Source of the DNA: Methylovirgula sp.
GTDB taxonomy: Bacteria; Pseudomonadota; Alphaproteobacteria; Rhizobiales; Beijerinckiaceae
Assembly (NCBI GenBank): GCA_025356505.1
Contig: JANXSV010000085.1
Coordinates: 1-6,968, forward strand
Reading direction: 5' to 3'
Length of the DNA stretch: 6,968 nt
Every line of letters begins with the position of its first letter. Positions within the stretch are counted from its first letter, which is position 1. The notes below the pieces were generated by a model, which saw only the letters and a list, made by a program, of their open reading frames with translations, was not told the DNA's origin and did not search any database. Of this stretch, positions 1 to 6,968 are shown in pieces. The translations under genes were made by a program, and so were the position numbers.

Positions 1-2
1 TG

Positions 3-1223
3 CATTGGCCCTACCGCCAATATGAAACCGCGCGCAATGTCCGCCATTCGCCCGTGCATGAGCGCCTTGCGGCGCATGGTGCCTGTTTTGGCGAGGCCGC
101 AGGCTGGGAGCGCGCCAATTGGTTCGCGCCCAAAGGTGTGAAGCCGGAATACGTCTATTCCTACGGGCGGCAGAACTGGTTCGAGCACTCCGCTGCCGAG
201 CATATGGCCACGCGAAATGCGGTCGCGCTCTATGACATGACCAGCTTTGCCAAGTTCCGCGTCGAGGGCCGTGACGCAGAAAGCTATCTCAACCATCTCA
301 GTGCCAATGAGATGCGGGTTGATCCGGGAAAAATCGTTTACACGCAATGGCTTAATACACGCGGCGGCATCGAGGCCGACCTCACCATAACCCGGCTGAC
401 GGAAACCGCGTTTATCGTGGTCACCGCCGGCGCGGCGGCGCGGCGGGACTGGCACTGGCTCAAATTGCATATTCCTGAAAATGCCCATGTTGTCATCACT
501 GACGTGACCTCGGCAGAAGCCGTTTTCTGCGTGATGGGCCCGAACAGCCGCGCGCTTTTACAAGTCGTATCGGGCGCTGACCTTTCCAATGCGGCGCACC
601 CCTTTGGCACCGCCCGCGAGATTGAGCTTGGATTTGCGCGGATACGCGCGGCGCGGGTCACCTATGTCGGTGAGCTTGGCTGGGAACTCTACGTTCCAAC
701 CGAATTTGCGCGGCATGTGTTTGATCGACTGATCGCAGCGGGGGACGAATTTGGCCTCAAGCTTGCTGGCCTTCACGCGCTCGATTCCTGCCGCATCGAA
801 AAAGCCTATCGTCACTGGGGGCATGACATCGCCGAGGAGGACACACCTCTGGAGGCCGGGCTGATGTTTGCAGTAAAGCTCGACAAGGGTGAGTTTTTGG
901 GCCGTGACGCCCTGTTACGCCAGCACGAAGCAGGTGCCAAACGTCGCCTTGTGCAGTTTTTACTCACCGATCCCACGCCGCTGCTCTATCACGATGAGCC
1001 AATTTACGCGAATGGCGTCATGGTGGGCCGCACGACATCGGGTGCTTATGGCCACGCCCTTGGCGGCGCAGTTGGCCTTGGCTACGTCAACACCGATCTT
1101 GGCCCGGTTTCCGACCTGGTGCAGAGCGCGAAGTTTGAAATAGAGGTCGCGGGGACACTGTTTGCCGCGCGGGCCAGCCTTGCGCCGCTTTACGACCCTA
1201 AAAATCTGAAAATCCGCATCTAG
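3..1223 (+). CDS. Dimethylglycine/sarcosine dehydrogenase-like flavoprotein, C-terminal part (GcvT-type folate domain), 5' truncated
   Basis: The frame is open from the first in-frame codon at position 3, so the gene begins upstream of the window and the GTG at 54 is not its real start. About 406 residues are visible. Family members are usually a little over 800 residues, so the N-terminal FAD-binding oxidase half is missing here. The first visible residues (HWPYRQYETARNVRHSP, then GACFGEAAGWERANWFAP) match the linker before the GcvT half in dimethylglycine and sarcosine dehydrogenases. Next come the aminomethyltransferase (GCV_T) motifs: LYDMTSFAKF (Asp codon at 234-236, the acidic residue expected at the folate site), YVGELGWELYVP (near 663-698) and LHALDSCRIEKAYRHWGHD. 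A GCV_T C-terminal barrel (TTSGAYGHALGGAVGLGYV) ends the protein. Enzymes of this type oxidatively demethylate an N-methyl amino acid at FAD and transfer the one-carbon unit to tetrahydrofolate. The exact substrate cannot be read from this half. The Rieske gene follows after 23 bp, so the two are probably co-transcribed. Confidence 0.88.
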   Translation, partial: HWPYRQYETARNVRHSPVHERLAAHGACFGEAAGWERANWFAPKGVKPEYVYSYGRQNWFEHSAAEHMATRNAVALYDMTSFAKFRVEGRDAESYLNHLSANEMRVDPGKIVYTQWLNTRGGIEADLTITRLTETAFIVVTAGAAARRDWHWLKLHIPENAHVVITDVTSAEAVFCVMGPNSRALLQVVSGADLSNAAHPFGTAREIELGFARIRAARVTYVGELGWELYVPTEFARHVFDRLIAAGDEFGLKLAGLHALDSCRIEKAYRHWGHDIAEEDTPLEAGLMFAVKLDKGEFLGRDALLRQHEAGAKRRLVQFLLTDPTPLLYHDEPIYANGVMVGRTTSGAYGHALGGAVGLGYVNTDLGPVSDLVQSAKFEIEVAGTLFAARASLAPLYDPKNLKIRI

Positions 1224-1246
1224 GCTTTGCTCCACTGGAAAGTGAA

Positions 1247-2470
1247 ATGACCGTCGAACCCAAGCCTCACCTTAGCGAAACGACAGATTTCATTGCGCAA
1301 ATTGTTGCGCAGCAGCCGCCTGCGCACTCACTGCAGCAGGCCCTGTATAATTCCCAACAGGCCTTTGAGCGCGATGTCGAAAAGGTCTTTTTCAAATATT
1401 GGCTGTTGGCCGGGCACGAATCCTCTGCTGCGGATGTCGGCGATTATTTCCTGTTTGAAATGGCGGGAGAGAGCATCATCATTGTGCGGGGGCAGGATAG
1501 CCAGTTGCGCGCTTTTGCCAATGTCTGCCGCCATCGCGGCTCGCATATCTGCAAAAATCAGCAAGGGCACGCAACCGTTCTTGTTTGCCCATATCACGCC
1601 TGGGCCTATAATCTGGACGGTACGCTGCGCTCGGCGCGCTATATGCCAAAAGACTTCGACAAGAGCGCGCATGGCCTGAAGGCGGTCAAGCTCGAGGTGG
1701 TGGAGGGGCTGGTTTTTGTGTCTCTATCCGAACACCCGCTCAACTTTGACATCGCACGTAAAACAGTTTCGGAGGCATTCAAAGCCTATGGTTGGGCAAA
1801 AGCCAAAGTCGCCCATCGGCAAACCTATCCTGTGACAGCAAATTGGAAGCTGGCCGTCGAAAACTACCTCGAATGCTACCACTGCACGCCCTCACATCCC
1901 GAATATTCCAAATTGCACGCCCTCGAGCAACCCCTCGATCAGATTGAAGTCCTGAATGCCGCGATGGAAGCGCAAACGCTGGCTCTCGGGCTCGATATCC
2001 GCTCCTTTGACCATCGTGTCGCATCAAAAACCGGCGATCAATCGGTATTTGTGTTCCGCTATGCGCTCTATGAAGGTGTCAAAACCGGCGGGCCGGAGGG
2101 GCAGCCGGTCGCACCTCTGATGGGCGAATTCACGCAGTATGACGGCGGCGTAACCTCGGCGCATTTTGCGCCCTCAAGCTTTTTCATCGCCTATCCGGAC
2201 CACGGTGTGATCTATCGCTTTATCCCGGTTGACGCCCACAATTCCGCCATGGAACTGATCTGGCTGGTGCGCAATGACGCTGTTGAAGGCACGGACTACG
2301 ACCTCGAAAAGCTGACATGGCTCTGGACGGTCACAACCGAGGCGGACAAACGCATCACTGAAGCCAACCAAAAAGGCGTTAACTCGCGCTTTTACCAGCC
2401 TGGCCCCTATGCTCCAGTGGAGCCAAATGCGATCAATTGGGTGGCATGGTATTTGGGTGAGGTCGGCTGA
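1247..2470 (+). CDS. Rieske non-haem iron oxygenase alpha subunit, probable quaternary-amine N-demethylase type
   Basis: This is a complete 407-residue protein. Its ATG is preceded by a purine-rich GGAA at 1237-1240. The N-terminal Rieske domain carries the [2Fe-2S] ligands Cys94, His96, Cys114 and His117 (CRHRGSHIC and CPYHAWAYNLDG). The catalytic domain has ENYLECYHCTPSHPEYS, giving iron ligands His212 and His217. The carboxylate ligand is probably Asp367 in TEADKRITEANQKG. The residue three before His212, which in naphthalene-type dioxygenases is the bridging Asp, is Glu209. Carnitine monooxygenase CntA is known for this Glu. That exchange, the roughly 400-residue length and the demethylase-like neighbour favour oxidation of an N-methylated amine (glycine betaine GbcA-like, stachydrine demethylase-like or carnitine CntA-like) over aromatic ring hydroxylation. 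Such a reaction would release formaldehyde. The enzyme needs a separate flavin/ferredoxin reductase, which is not in the window. The family call is firm; the substrate is inferred. Confidence 0.92.
   Translation: MTVEPKPHLSETTDFIAQIVAQQPPAHSLQQALYNSQQAFERDVEKVFFKYWLLAGHESSAADVGDYFLFEMAGESIIIVRGQDSQLRAFANVCRHRGSHICKNQQGHATVLVCPYHAWAYNLDGTLRSARYMPKDFDKSAHGLKAVKLEVVEGLVFVSLSEHPLNFDIARKTVSEAFKAYGWAKAKVAHRQTYPVTANWKLAVENYLECYHCTPSHPEYSKLHALEQPLDQIEVLNAAMEAQTLALGLDIRSFDHRVASKTGDQSVFVFRYALYEGVKTGGPEGQPVAPLMGEFTQYDGGVTSAHFAPSSFFIAYPDHGVIYRFIPVDAHNSAMELIWLVRNDAVEGTDYDLEKLTWLWTVTTEADKRITEANQKGVNSRFYQPGPYAPVEPNAINWVAWYLGEVG
2459..2462 (+). promoter_or_regulatory. Shine-Dalgarno (GAGG) supporting the TTG start of the GMC gene
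   Basis: GAGG lies inside the last codons of the Rieske gene, 9 nt before TTG 2472. The Rieske stop codon (TGA, 2468-2470) falls between this site and the start. This layout suggests translational coupling: ribosomes ending on the Rieske gene would re-initiate on the GMC gene. It is the main reason for preferring the TTG start over the upstream overlapping ATG or GTG codons. Confidence 0.45.
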
Positions 2471-2471
2471 T

Positions 2472-4103
2472 TTGGCTTTGGCCCGCGGACAGACGTTCGA
2501 TTTCGTCATTGTTGGCGCCGGTTCAGCCGGCTGCGTTCTTGCTGAACGGCTCTCGGCGGACGGGCGCTACACGGTTTGTCTGTTGGAAGCGGGCGGCTCC
2601 GACAAACGCCTGTTTGTGCAGATGCCGCTTGGATATGGCAAAACTTTCTATGACACATCCATCAACTGGGGTTATCGCGCCGAAGCCGATGCGGGTTTAA
2701 ACGACCGGTCTGACTATTGGCCGCGGGGTAAAATTCTCGGCGGGTCCGGTTCGATCAACGCTATGGTCTGGATTCGCGGTGCAGCGCAGGATTTTGACGA
2801 TTGGGCAAACGAGGGCAACAGCGGCTGGAGCTACGCCGATGTGCTGCCGTTTTTCAAAGCTTTAGAACATAACCAATCCGGAGCGGACGCATGGCGCGCC
2901 ACCGGCGGTCCGCTGCATATCTGCGATGTGTCCGGCCAGTTACATCCGCTTGCCCGCCGTTTTATCGCCGCAGGTTTGCAAATGGGCTATAACGCCAATC
3001 CGGATTTTAACGGCGCATCGCAAGAGGGCTTCGGCGTCTATCAAATCACCACCAAAAACGGCTGGCGCATGTCGGCGGCAAAAGCGTTCCTGCGCCCGGC
3101 TTTGAAACGCGCCAATCTCCAAGTGTTGAAAAACGCTCATGCACTGAAACTGAAGTTTGAAGGCACCCGCGCAACCGGGGTCGAAGTTTTGCTTGGCGCT
3201 CAGACCAACACGATTACCGCGCGCCGCGAAATCATCCTCTGCGCCGGAGCCGTAAATTCACCACAGCTGCTGCAATTGTCGGGCATCGGCGATGCGGCTC
3301 ACCTTCAAACTCTAGGGATAGAAGCCAGGCTCAACAGTCCGGCGGTTGGCCGAAACCTGCAGGACCATTTGGGCATCAACTATACTTATCAGGCTAAAAT
3401 ACCCACATTGAATGAAATTTTGCGGCCCTGGTGGGGCAAAGCACGGGCAGGAGTGCACTTTCTGGCACGCGGCTTGGGGCCATTGAGCCTCAGCCTCAAT
3501 CAAGGCGGTGGCTTCGTAAAAACGCGACCCGATTTGCCACGGCCGGATATTCAGCTCTATTTGCAAGCTATCAGCACTTTTCATGCCCTACGGGGCACAC
3601 GGCCACTGCTGACACCAGACCCTTTTCCGGGATTTTCCCTCGGCCTTTCGACCTGCAAACCCACCAGCCGGGGTGAAATTTTGCTTGCCTCACCGGATCC
3701 GATGGCCCCGCCCGTCATCCGGCCCAACGCCTTTGGCACAGATGCTGATGTCGCCACCATGCTGGCCGGAGTAAAACTCCTACGCAAGATTTCCCGGCAG
3801 CCCGCACTGGCTGAAATTATCGCAAACGAGTTAGCGCCTGGGCCACATGTCCTGTCCGATCAAGAGTTGATTGATGACTTTCGTAACCGCTCAGGCACAG
3901 TCTATCATCCTTGTGGCACCTGCCGCATGGGTCGTGATACCAGCACCTCAGTCGTGGACCAGAAGCTGAGCGTTCATGGTATCCAAGGCCTGCGCGTAGC
4001 GGATGCCTCGATTTTTCCGTCGATCATATCTGGAAATACCAATGCGCCCACCATGATGGTTGCCGCCAAGGCCGCAAAGATGATCCTTGACGATCACCTC
4101 TAA
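2472..4103 (+). CDS. GMC-family FAD oxidoreductase, choline dehydrogenase-like
   Basis: The chosen TTG at 2472 lies one base after the stop of the Rieske gene and 9 nt behind GAGG (2459-2462), giving 543 residues, a usual GMC length. In-frame alternatives are ATG 2409, ATG 2427 (GGAG at 2419-2422, 4 nt spacing) and GTG 2457. These would overlap the Rieske gene by 14-62 bp and add an unusual leader before the FAD-binding strand. The N-terminus FDFVIVGAGSAG has the Rossmann GxGxxG at residues 15-20. GMC signature 1 is RGKILGGSGSIN (85-96) and signature 2 is NSPQLLQLSGIG (262-273). The catalytic pair is His479 (YHPCGTCRMG) and Asn522 (SGNTNAP); a His-Asn pair is typical of choline dehydrogenase and oxidase relatives. 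The enzyme should oxidise a primary alcohol to an aldehyde with FAD. Choline is a reasonable guess given the neighbours, but many GMC proteins annotated this way oxidise other alcohols. No signal peptide is evident. Confidence 0.9.
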   Translation: MALARGQTFDFVIVGAGSAGCVLAERLSADGRYTVCLLEAGGSDKRLFVQMPLGYGKTFYDTSINWGYRAEADAGLNDRSDYWPRGKILGGSGSINAMVWIRGAAQDFDDWANEGNSGWSYADVLPFFKALEHNQSGADAWRATGGPLHICDVSGQLHPLARRFIAAGLQMGYNANPDFNGASQEGFGVYQITTKNGWRMSAAKAFLRPALKRANLQVLKNAHALKLKFEGTRATGVEVLLGAQTNTITARREIILCAGAVNSPQLLQLSGIGDAAHLQTLGIEARLNSPAVGRNLQDHLGINYTYQAKIPTLNEILRPWWGKARAGVHFLARGLGPLSLSLNQGGGFVKTRPDLPRPDIQLYLQAISTFHALRGTRPLLTPDPFPGFSLGLSTCKPTSRGEILLASPDPMAPPVIRPNAFGTDADVATMLAGVKLLRKISRQPALAEIIANELAPGPHVLSDQELIDDFRNRSGTVYHPCGTCRMGRDTSTSVVDQKLSVHGIQGLRVADASIFPSIISGNTNAPTMMVAAKAAKMILDDHL

Positions 4104-4146
4104 AATCCCGACGCTGATCACGACTAACCGCACCGAAAAACAGCGC

Positions 4147-4150
4147 GGAG
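4147..4150 (+). promoter_or_regulatory. Shine-Dalgarno (GGAG) for the LysR-type regulator GTG start
   Basis: GGAG lies 10 nt before GTG 4161. The first in-frame ATG of the regulator is deep in the protein (residue 67), so this site decides for the GTG start and a 309-residue product. Confidence 0.55.
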
Positions 4151-4160
4151 AAACCACATA

Positions 4161-5090
4161 GTGCTGCACCCTTCCGCCCCTGCGCCATCCGATGCCTCAA
4201 GCCAAGGCTCAAACTATGATATTCCCCCGCTGATCTGGCTGCGGGCTTTCGAGGCTTCCGCGCGCCATTCCAGCTTTACCGCAGCCGCCGATGAACTGAG
4301 CCTGACGCCTGCGGCCATCAGCCATCAAGTACGCTCGCTTGAAAAGCACCTGGGCGTTATGCTGTTCGAGCGCTTGCCGCGCAAACTTGTCCTTACCGAA
4401 CTTGGCACTGCCTACCTGCCGCCGCTGCGCCAGAGTTTTGACACGCTCGCCGCTGCCACTGCCGGCCTGTTTGGCCCGATTGGACGGCGCACTTTAATGG
4501 TGCGGGCGCCTGTGTCCTTCGTTTCTCTCTGGCTTGCGCCGCGCATCCCTGAATTTATGCGCTTGCACCCGGCTATTCGCCTGCGACTGACCTCCTCGGT
4601 CTGGACCCACTCGCAGAGCGACGAGGCAACCGACATTGATATCCGCTTCGGCGATGGCACCTGGCCCGGATTTCGCGCCGAACCCATCGCCAGTTTCAAG
4701 GCTGTACCGGTTTGCCATCCAGCGCATGTCCCGAAAGGCAGCGCGCGCGAGCGGATCGCCGAACTTTCGCGCATCGAACATATTCACGTCACCGGCTATG
4801 AGGACCTCTGGCAGCGTCTCTGTCTTGGCGCGCAAATATCGCTACCACCCTATCACGGGCTCATCGTGGATACCTCGATTGCCGCGCTCGAACTTGCCGC
4901 TGCGGGATATGGCGCCGCCATTGTGCTGGAATGTTTTGCCCGCCATTATATCGACAGCGGCCGTTTAGCTATGCCGGTGCAAGCAGACCTCGCAGTTACC
5001 CATGCCCATTATCTCCTTACGCGAGAAACAGCGAAGCGCCCGAGCCCGGAGGCCATTATCTTCACCCGCTGGATAAAACAGCAGCTTTGA
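4161..5090 (+). CDS. LysR-type transcriptional regulator, GcvA-like
   Basis: This is a complete 309-residue regulator starting at GTG. After a variable leader of about 20 residues, the winged helix-turn-helix begins at PPLIWLRAFEASARHSSFTA. The recognition helix is around residues 49-65 (TPAAISHQVRSLEKHLG), followed by the wing LFERLPRKLVLTELG. These are hallmarks of the GcvA subgroup. The rest (about 110-309) fits the periplasmic-binding-protein-like effector domain, with RAPVSFVSLWLAPRIPEF at its start and a D-I-D-I-R-F-G-D-G segment near 158-166 that is typical of GcvA relatives. The gene is 57 bp behind the GMC gene on the same strand, so it may be transcribed with the cassette and control it. 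It could instead act on the downstream adenine deaminase gene or on distant targets. The effector is unknown; GcvA itself responds to glycine status, which would fit a demethylation pathway ending in glycine, but that is inference. Confidence 0.93.
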   Translation: MLHPSAPAPSDASSQGSNYDIPPLIWLRAFEASARHSSFTAAADELSLTPAAISHQVRSLEKHLGVMLFERLPRKLVLTELGTAYLPPLRQSFDTLAAATAGLFGPIGRRTLMVRAPVSFVSLWLAPRIPEFMRLHPAIRLRLTSSVWTHSQSDEATDIDIRFGDGTWPGFRAEPIASFKAVPVCHPAHVPKGSARERIAELSRIEHIHVTGYEDLWQRLCLGAQISLPPYHGLIVDTSIAALELAAAGYGAAIVLECFARHYIDSGRLAMPVQADLAVTHAHYLLTRETAKRPSPEAIIFTRWIKQQL

Positions 5091-5104
5091 CGGCTAATAT
5101 GTTC

Positions 5105-5135
5105 CCGCACTCACCACGTGTGCGGCGCAATTTTT
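5105..5135 (+). terminator. Possible intrinsic terminator after the LysR gene
   Basis: CCGCAC (5105-5110) and GTGCGG (5120-5125) form a 6-bp perfect stem around a 9-nt loop. A run of five T follows at 5131-5135, five bases after the stem. It sits 14 bp after the regulator stop codon. The short stem and the gap before the T run make it a weak candidate. If real, it separates the cassette plus regulator from the adenine deaminase gene. Confidence 0.35.
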
Positions 5136-5245
5136 ACCACTTGAGAATGGGCTTTAAATTCCCAAACCCCGTGGCCACTTCTCACATTGCGCTGCATAAG
5201 GCTTTGGGCAATCATCACGATGTTGCCGCACCTTTTTAAACGAGT

Positions 5246-6967
5246 ATGCACATGCCGCATAATGCCGACCCCGCTTTTCTTGCCCGTGCCATTTCCCAAG
5301 GGCGAGGTGAACAGCGTGCCGATCTCGTGCTCAAGGGCGGCAGCTATCTCGACCTCATCACCGGTGATCTGGTGTCAGGGGATATCGCCATTTGTGCAGA
5401 CCGTATCGTTGGCACAGGCGGCAGCTATTCCGGCGTGGTCGAAATCGATATTTCCGGCCAAATCGCGGTTCCAGGGTTCATCGACACCCATCTGCATGTG
5501 GAATCATCTCTCGTCACGCCGGGCGAATTTGATCGTTGCGTCCTGCCCCATGGCGTCACAACAGCCATCTGCGATCCGCATGAAATTGCCAATGTTCTGG
5601 GCAAGGAAGGCATCCAATATTTCCTTGATTGGTCGCAGCACACGATCATGGATTTGCGCGTCCAGCTATCAAGCTGCGTTCCGGCAACCGAGCTCGAAAC
5701 CTCCGGTGCGCGGCTTGACAGTGCTGATCTGCTGCCCTTTGCCTCACATCCCAAGGTCATCGGCCTCGCCGAATTTATGAATTTTCCCGGCGTTCTGGCG
5801 CGCGATGCGCAGGTTCTGGAAAAACTGGCTGCCTTCCAGAATGGCCATATCGACGGCCACGCTCCCCTCGTCACCGGACGCGATCTCGACGCCTATTGTG
5901 CGGCCCGCATCCGAACCGACCATGAAGCCACGTCTGCGCGTGAAGCCCGCGAAAAACTCGGCAAAGGCATGACCATCCTGATACGCGAAGGGTCCGTTTC
6001 CAAAGACCTTCACGCGCTGAGCCCGCTGATTACGCCCGACCTTGCACCCTACCTCACCTTTTGCACCGATGACAGAAACCCGCTTGATATCGCCGAAGAG
6101 GGCCACATCGATTTTATCATTCGTACGGCCATTTCGCTGGGCGCGCGTCCGCTCGACGCCTATCGCATGGCGAGCCATTCCGCCGCGCGTGCCTTCGGTT
6201 TGAGAGATCGCGGCCTGATTGCGCCGGGCTATCGCGCCGATATCGTGCTGGTGAAATCTCTTGTTGCTTGCGATGTGCAGAGGGTTTTCAGCGCCGGCAG
6301 ACTGGTAAACTCTGATTTATTTGCGACTCGGACAATCGTTCCGCCGGTCGGACGCAATTCAGCCAAGGCGCGCAAAGTCAGCGCGTTTGATTTTATCATT
6401 CGCGCTCAAAAAGCCGAGCGCCCGGTTATGGGCGTCATTCCCGGCAAAATCATCACGCAATATCTTAAATTGGTACTGCCGCTCGAAAACGGCGTCGTCG
6501 GTATTGATTTAGAGCAAGATGCAGTCAAATGCGCCGTTATTGAACGTCACGGCAAAAACGGAAACGTTGGCCTTGGTCATGTCCATGGCTTTGGCCTGAA
6601 GCATGGTGCCATTGCCTCGTCTATAGGCCATGACAGTCACAATATGACTGTTGTCGGCGTCAATGATGAAGATATGGCCTGCGCTGCAAACCATCTTGGC
6701 ACCATCGAAGGCGGTTTTGTGGTGGTGCGGGACGGCAAAGTGTTGGCTGAATTGGCATTGCCCGTGGCCGGGCTGATGTCGCTTCTGCCTTTTGAGCAGG
6801 TGCATGAGGCCCTGCTGCCTCTGCGCGCGGCTGCCAAATCGCTTGGGATCATCCTGCCGGAGCCATTTCTACAAATGGCGTTTCTGCCCCTGCCGGTGAT
6901 TCCGCATTTGAAAATCACCGACAAGGGCATGGTGGATGTCGACAGGTTTTGCCTGATCGAAGATTAG
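5246..6967 (+). CDS. ade: Adenine deaminase
   Basis: This is a complete 573-residue protein of the bacterial Ade/AdeC family in the amidohydrolase superfamily. It hydrolyses adenine to hypoxanthine and ammonia in the cytoplasm, feeding purine salvage or breakdown. The amidohydrolase metal motif is [14 protein letters not shown], with His82 and His84. It is followed by the family-specific block [17 protein letters not shown] (103-119). Further likely metal or active-site residues are Glu176 ([12 protein letters not shown]), His201 and His205 (GHIDGHAP), His226 and Glu227 (RTDHE) and Asp275/Asp276 (CTDDRNPLD). The C-terminal domain typical of this family is present, including [17 protein letters not shown] (461-477). 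Length and motifs are normal and no damage is seen. An in-frame TAA at 5237-5239 blocks any upstream start, so ATG 5246 (or ATG 5252) is the start; the Shine-Dalgarno is weak. The 155-bp gap and the possible terminator upstream suggest its own promoter. Confidence 0.95.
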   Translation: MHMPHNADPAFLARAISQGRGEQRADLVLKGGSYLDLITGDLVSGDIAICADRIVGTGGSYSGVVEIDISGQIAVPGFIDTHLHVESSLVTPGEFDRCVLPHGVTTAICDPHEIANVLGKEGIQYFLDWSQHTIMDLRVQLSSCVPATELETSGARLDSADLLPFASHPKVIGLAEFMNFPGVLARDAQVLEKLAAFQNGHIDGHAPLVTGRDLDAYCAARIRTDHEATSAREAREKLGKGMTILIREGSVSKDLHALSPLITPDLAPYLTFCTDDRNPLDIAEEGHIDFIIRTAISLGARPLDAYRMASHSAARAFGLRDRGLIAPGYRADIVLVKSLVACDVQRVFSAGRLVNSDLFATRTIVPPVGRNSAKARKVSAFDFIIRAQKAERPVMGVIPGKIITQYLKLVLPLENGVVGIDLEQDAVKCAVIERHGKNGNVGLGHVHGFGLKHGAIASSIGHDSHNMTVVGVNDEDMACAANHLGTIEGGFVVVRDGKVLAELALPVAGLMSLLPFEQVHEALLPLRAAAKSLGIILPEPFLQMAFLPLPVIPHLKITDKGMVDVDRFCLIED

Positions 6968-6968
6968 C

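Noticed and set aside
54..56. GTG at 54 as the start of the flavoprotein gene
   Set aside because: The frame is open to the window edge, and the 17 codons before it encode conserved family sequence.
5186..5212. Inverted repeat ATTGC / GCAAT with 17-nt spacing, and a TTGCGC / AATCAT promoter-like pair overlapping it
   Set aside because: Five-base arms are expected by chance, the spacing does not fit a LysR T-N11-A box, and the promoter boxes match consensus at only 3 and 4 of 6 positions.
5091..5245. Possible purine riboswitch before adenine deaminase
   Set aside because: I could not find the conserved purine-aptamer core or a three-way junction, and the gap is short.
5187..5780. Overlapping + strand reading frame of 197 codons across the start of adenine deaminase
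   Set aside because: It lies in another frame over a clearly recognised gene, and its translation is low-complexity, rich in Ser and Pro, with no domain.
5744..6178. Antisense open frames over adenine deaminase and over the other genes
   Set aside because: They are shadows of GC-rich coding sequence; their translations show no family motifs and they oppose well-supported genes.

Overview
The window reads as a chromosomal segment of an alphaproteobacterium. Base composition is moderately GC-rich (roughly 55-60 %, judged by eye), and all five genes resemble families common in Rhizobiales and Rhodobacterales. The order-level placement is an inference from protein style, not from a marker gene. 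All five genes lie on the + strand and together occupy almost the whole window. No RNA genes, mobile elements, CRISPR arrays or long repeats are visible.

Region 1 (3-4103) is a tightly packed catabolic cassette. It starts with the C-terminal half of a large flavoprotein of the dimethylglycine/sarcosine dehydrogenase type with a folate-binding GcvT-like half. After 23 bp comes a Rieske non-haem iron oxygenase alpha subunit. Directly behind it, probably translationally coupled, is a GMC-family FAD oxidoreductase of choline-dehydrogenase type. Together they suggest oxidation and stepwise N-demethylation of a small methylated amine, such as choline, glycine betaine, a proline betaine or a relative. 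The GMC enzyme would oxidise an alcohol group, the Rieske enzyme would remove an N-methyl group as formaldehyde, and the flavoprotein would demethylate the tertiary or secondary amine and pass the one-carbon unit to tetrahydrofolate. The Rieske protein has a glutamate where ring-hydroxylating dioxygenases have the bridging aspartate. Carnitine monooxygenase (CntA) shows the same exchange, which supports an amine substrate rather than an aromatic one. No reductase partner for the Rieske enzyme is in the window.

Region 2 (4161-5090) is a GcvA-type LysR regulator, 57 bp behind the GMC gene and on the same strand. It could regulate the cassette, although it is not in the usual divergent arrangement. 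A possible weak hairpin terminator follows it.

Region 3 (5246-6967) is a complete adenine deaminase gene, separated from the regulator by a 155-bp gap and probably a separate transcription unit. It belongs to purine salvage, and its link to the amine cassette is unclear.

These are recognisable families. What deserves attention is the combination of enzymes, the unassigned substrate and the missing electron-transfer partner. I saw no clearly new biological system.
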